Source of the DNA: Sphaeramia orbicularis
Lineage: Eukaryota; Chordata; Actinopteri; Kurtiformes; Apogonidae
Direction: 5' to 3'
Length of the DNA: 64,000 nucleotides
NCBI RefSeq assembly: GCF_902148855.1
Contig: NC_043963.1
Location: forward strand, 29,588,605-29,652,604
Under the pieces are notes generated by a model that was given only the letters and a program-made list of their open reading frames with translations, searched no databases and was not told the DNA's origin. This document shows, piece by piece, positions 61,501 through 64,000 of the stretch. Position 1 is the stretch's first letter; every line of letters begins with the position of its first letter. The position numbers and the translations under genes are program-made.

Positions 61501-63389
61501 CCATGTTATGTCTCAACACTTGGCATAACTTTTCTACCACGAGATCCTGATCTTCTAATTATAGGAAAATGTGTCTAAATGCAGTGCTCCCTTGAAACAT
61601 AAGAGTATTTTCCTGAAAAAAATGTCATTATGAGTATCTTTTTTACAGAAAAAAGTGTCAGGGGTTTATGATTGTGCAACACCACAAAACATTATTTACT
61701 TTTTAATTAGTTCCACCTCGTCTGATTATACATTTAAAACTTTCCTTATGTAAAAAAAAAAGACACATTTTAGCTGATTACTTACTGATATTCCAATCCC
61801 CACCACCTGCATTGTGACGCTCTGTACCAGATCAAAACCTTGGCCTGTGACTGTGATGGTCCTGCCACCACTGTAACACACACACATGAAGACACACAAA
61901 CAAACAGTCACATCTCAGCAATGACAGAAATGTGACAAATTCATACTGATATGCAAATACTTTGGAACACTGTGCTAGAATAAAAGAGAAAAAAGGAAGC
62001 CGATAATAATGCAAAACAGTTTGACTGTAGAGAAAATCCGTACACATGTCTTCAAAGGCACGCCGCTACGCTGTCACACACATGCTGTGCTATTTAGAAC
62101 ACAATAGGGAGAAGAAGCTACACATCAGGACGACATTACAGTAATGACTTATGTCAGTGACTCTGGGAGGTTAACCGCAGAGTCATCCAGCTTGAGATGT
62201 TTAAGACGTTTCTATTTTAATATGTTTCATGTGTGTAGCAGTCTACCTACCTGAGGTAACTCTTTTCCGGGTGGATGAAGCTGATCGAGGGGTTCTTCTC
62301 GTAGGTGTATGTGGTACTAAGCTGATCACTCTGACAGGGAAGGCTTTCAAATTCCACACACACCAGCACAGAGTCAGTGTACGGCAGTAAGGCTGGAGGC
62401 ATGGTGCACTCAATAGTTTCATCTGTTTTCCTGCAAAAATGAAGTAAACATTCAAACCGCACATCATGTGATGTCTACACTTGAAATATAATTTACAAAA
62501 GCTTCAAGCAGTGCCACTAACAGCAGGATTCACACTTGAAGATGGACTAAAGTCACAAAACGAGGAGTGGAAAAATTCAGAGCCTAAACACAATTTTACA
62601 CTGCATTAGCCACACGGACTAGTGTATACTTAAATGCACAATATGTAATTTCTCTAAAACAAGACAATCATAAAACACACTTTTCTATTTGGTGATGTGT
62701 AGAGTCTTAGGATTTATTTTCACCAACACTGCTGAGAAAGATGTACCTGATGTGCCTCAGACAAAAATCATGTTTATAGATGAAGTAATGCATCAAAGTT
62801 TTATTGACGTTATACACTTAGTGATGCACATTTATGTTATGTAATTTAATTCTAATGAAACAGCTGCCAAGTGATGTTATCAGAGATGTGGGGATGTGGT
62901 ACCATCAACAGATAACCAAATAAAACAGACCGTTATACTGAATGGATCAATGATCTCTGTAAAATTGAATTATGTTGGAAAGATGTAATACATTGTAAGT
63001 GTAAAAGCCAATAAAATGAATAGGTTTTGTTATTTTTAGATATTCTGATGTGGAAATGTTACATACTAGAGCTTTAACAGACAATAGATTTCCAACAGCT
63101 GGTATAAGTTATTTACTAATGATGAAATGCTCTGTCAAATAATGACCAGCATTCAGAAACTTGAACCACTTAAATGAAAACCAGACATGGACTGTCCTCG
63201 CATAGATAAAAATCACCTGGATATAATAGTATAGGATTGTAGAACTCACTCAATGATGATACATTCCAGTGTGTTGTTGACCTTGACTTTGACCTGAGAG
63301 CCAATGTCCAGGTGTTCACCCCTAATGGTCACTCTGGTTCCTCCAGCACGAGAGCCCTTCCCTGGCTCCATGGAGAACAGCTTTGGAAC
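35195..63389 (-). CDS. plxnd1: Plexin-D1, C-terminal 951 residues (5' exons outside window)
   Basis: Semaphorin-3E receptor guiding vessels and axons. 22 exons in gene order: 63389-63250, 62430-62251, 61870-61786, 59832-59563, 56283-56134, 53066-52952, 52284-52177, 50630-50518, 49400-49296, 48240-48107, 47161-46963, 46305-46159, 46029-45873, 45491-45388, 43441-43378, 42103-42069, 40268-40164, 40044-39881, 39794-39647, 37787-37647, 36430-36356, 35311-35195. All phases agree. The first four or five exons encode IPT/TIG folds ([25 protein letters not shown]). Exon 53066-52952 carries the transmembrane helix ([17 protein letters not shown]), followed by the juxtamembrane coiled coil ([19 protein letters not shown]). 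The GAP domain's first half has [16 protein letters not shown]; the Rho-binding domain follows ([13 protein letters not shown]), then GAP part two ([29 protein letters not shown]). The end, NIYECCSEA, is the GIPC/PDZ-binding tail typical of D1. The gene continues right of the window; 63390-64000 is intron. Confidence 0.96.
36631..36720. repeat. Partial MITE, family B
   Basis: Starts TATAGTCACGGAAAAAATTA and matches the left ~90 bp of the full copy at 37234-37590 (tattagaccatc, aaaaacaatggttatgcaat, tcatgtgac). The match stops after that. A further fragment with the same terminal core, gcggaaaaaattattaga, lies at about 36932-36949 in the same orientation. Lies in a plxnd1 intron. Confidence 0.75.
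37234..37590. mobile_element. MITE, family B, full copy
   Basis: 357 bp with inverted ends: left TACAGTCATGGAAAAAATTA, right the reverse complement with two or three changes (ttttttccacgactcta). The terminal TA bases suggest a Tc1/mariner-type element. No transposase. Lies in a plxnd1 intron, 57 bp from the exon beginning at 37647. Confidence 0.85.
39368..39628 (+). repeat. plxnd1: Compound CAGA / CATA tetranucleotide array
   Basis: About 260 bp of interspersed (acag)n, (acat)n and CA runs. It ends about 18 bp from the donor of the plxnd1 exon starting at 39647, so on the coding strand a long GTAT/GTGT array follows the 5' splice site. The open frames across it on both strands are low-complexity artefacts. 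Confidence 0.95.
40410..40740 (+). repeat. Dispersed repeat, family A copy 2
   Basis: Reverse-orientation relative of 22680-23005. Shared pieces include ttggctttcagtat, ttgtaatccaagtggt, gcctgtgttttca and gattggcagctgtaattacc. Similarity by eye is moderate, so the insertions are not recent. Lies in the large plxnd1 intron at 40269-42068. Confidence 0.65.
44455..44915. repeat. Decayed CTTGGCAGAGG-type repeat
   Basis: Contains ggccttggcagaggttta (about 44645), ttacctctgccaaagtgat (about 44740), and ttgcaagatagggcgtgtg (about 44862). These phrases occur in an abundant fish dispersed repeat. The copy appears rearranged, with two ends facing each other. A related shorter piece is at 55050-55150. 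Confidence 0.5.
45319..45376 (+). repeat. plxnd1: (CA)29 microsatellite beside a plxnd1 donor
   Basis: 58 bp CA run. It ends 11 bp from the start of exon 45388-45491, so on the coding strand (TG)29 begins at about +12 of the intron. The donor is gtttgt, a weak match to consensus. UG-rich RNA is a known binding target for CELF and TDP-43 class splicing factors. Confidence 0.97.
49722..49784 (+). repeat. (TG)n microsatellite
   Basis: TG run of about 63 bp with two TA interruptions, in the plxnd1 intron between exons at 49400 and 50518. Confidence 0.95.
52529..52583 (+). repeat. (TAA)18 microsatellite
   Basis: About 55 bp of uninterrupted trinucleotide repeat in a plxnd1 intron, about 245 bp upstream of exon 52284-52177 on the coding strand. 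Confidence 0.95.
55050..55150. repeat. Small inverted repeat with dispersed-repeat end
   Basis: The piece gaacatttaattacctccg is followed 10 bp later by its complement, cggaggtaattaaatgttc (55098-55146). Just left is agcactcggagagcacagac, a phrase common in fish dispersed repeats. It looks like an internally deleted element reduced to its two ends. Lies in a plxnd1 intron. Confidence 0.7.
58360..58965. repeat. MITE rich in CGATACGATA motifs
   Basis: The left side has ggcgatacgatacaaatc and atcacgatacgatatatc; the right side has aaatatcacgatacattgca and aaccgatattttctaacacc. The two sides are roughly inverted. Similar cgatac-rich hAT-type remnants are frequent in fish genomes. About 400 bp of AT-rich filler lies between. 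Borders are approximate. Lies in a plxnd1 intron. Confidence 0.6.
60179..60651. mobile_element. piggyBac-like MITE, copy 2
   Basis: Same family and orientation as 7772-8324, 52 kb away. Flanked by TTAA (60179-60182 and 60648-60651). Right end ttgggtctttatgggttaa is better kept than that of copy 1; the left end has one or two changes (catataaagacccag). It is about 80 bp shorter, missing an internal part present in copy 1 (gaagaaaaaagtgacttttt region). Lies in the plxnd1 intron between 59832 and 61786. Confidence 0.8.
60985..61378 (+). repeat. Dispersed repeat starting near CCCGAAGGGGAGG
   Basis: The sequence cacccgaaggggaggcaaga followed by tttggttcggtttgtttgtt, a stretch resembling tctcccatttacttacaatg, and a tail gcctggcaccacttgtt is familiar from fish interspersed repeats. 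No coding frame. The class is unknown to me. Same intron as copy 2 of the piggyBac-like MITE. Confidence 0.5.
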
Positions 63390-64000
63390 CTGGATCCAGA
63401 GGACAGATGGAGCATGTAACTATGAAGACATCAACTTTACCCCATAAAGCCTGGCAGCACTGTAGCAGAAGCTTACACAACTTCTGTGTTGGGCTTTATG
63501 ATGCTGTTCTTGACACCAAATAAAATCTCATCTATTGAGGCTTGAATATCTTTTCTTTGCAGATGGGCTGAGACAGCTGCTGACTACAACAGTAAATTAG
63601 CGAAGAAAACTGTGAAGACAGCCCACGCTGCAGTATGTTACAGTGCTGCTGAAGCCAACTGGCCTATGGGTCCGAGCTTGCAGGACAGTTACTCCGGGTG
63701 AGATGCAGTTGCGCACACTCATGAAAAAACTGCATGCAAGCACGGTCATGTGTGCACATGCAAACACATATACACTCACGTACACACGCAAACAAAGGCT
63801 CCTGAGGCAAAGATGAATAACCGTGTTCAGCTTTGCAGCTATCAGCATCAGCATTCCTGCTCTTTGCGAGTTTTCTATCCCCTCTATGAACCTCGCCTCC
63901 AGGGAAACCTCTTATCCTCACTGACAGGATTCACTTCCTCATTGCGCATGGATGGAGGAGACCTATTGTGCATTTGTGTCAGAGTGGGTGTAAGGAGGCA
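63390..64000 (-). other. plxnd1: plxnd1 intron, running off the window
   Basis: Upstream of the exon ending at 63389 I found no further coding exon: open frames here carry no plexin motifs and lack phase-compatible splice pairs. The sequence has CA-rich microsatellite-like patches (63740-63790). The sema domain, PSI domains and first IPT must lie beyond the right edge. Confidence 0.7.

Overview
The window is a stretch of teleost fish nuclear chromosome, with intron-rich genes, AT-rich introns, long microsatellites and many small decayed transposable elements. It carries the order known from tetrapods (human 3q21): MBD4 - IFT122 - RHO - PLXND1. The rhodopsin here keeps four introns. In teleosts the retinal rod opsin is an intronless retrocopy elsewhere, so this gene is best read as exo-rhodopsin (exorh, pineal), sitting at the ancestral RHO address. 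The repeat content looks like a spiny-rayed (percomorph-like) fish, but that is an inference.

Layout. 1-1724: no gene seen. 1725-2836 (minus): an unrecognised six-exon gene for a 211-residue coiled-coil protein. 3499-6592 (minus): mbd4, seven exons, 484 residues. 6593-7180: short head-to-head interval between mbd4 and ift122, probably a shared promoter. 7181-28667 (plus): ift122, 29 exons, 1185 residues, with two introns that look U12-type. 28668-30029: ift122 3'UTR, intergenic DNA and the exorh promoter with OTX/CRX-like sites. 30030-33344 (plus): exorh, five exons, 354 residues; its intron 2 holds a nested pair of DNA elements. 33345-35194: 3'UTRs of exorh and plxnd1, which converge. 35195-63389 and beyond (minus): the 3' part of plxnd1, 22 coding exons giving the C-terminal 951 residues (IPT domains, transmembrane segment, split GAP with RBD, PDZ-binding tail). 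Its 5' exons lie past the right edge.

The genes do not form an operon-like system. They are DNA repair, ciliary transport, light sensing and semaphorin signalling genes kept together by old synteny. All exon joins were worked out by hand from splice sites and reading phase, and every complete CDS closes in frame. Intergenic and intronic DNA holds at least two copies of a TTAA-flanked piggyBac-like MITE, a nested foldback element, a repeat family shared by two loci, a LINE-1-like 3' fragment beside a perfect 44-bp inverted repeat, and several microsatellites abutting plxnd1 splice donors. I saw no CRISPR, operon, integrated virus or clearly new multi-gene system.
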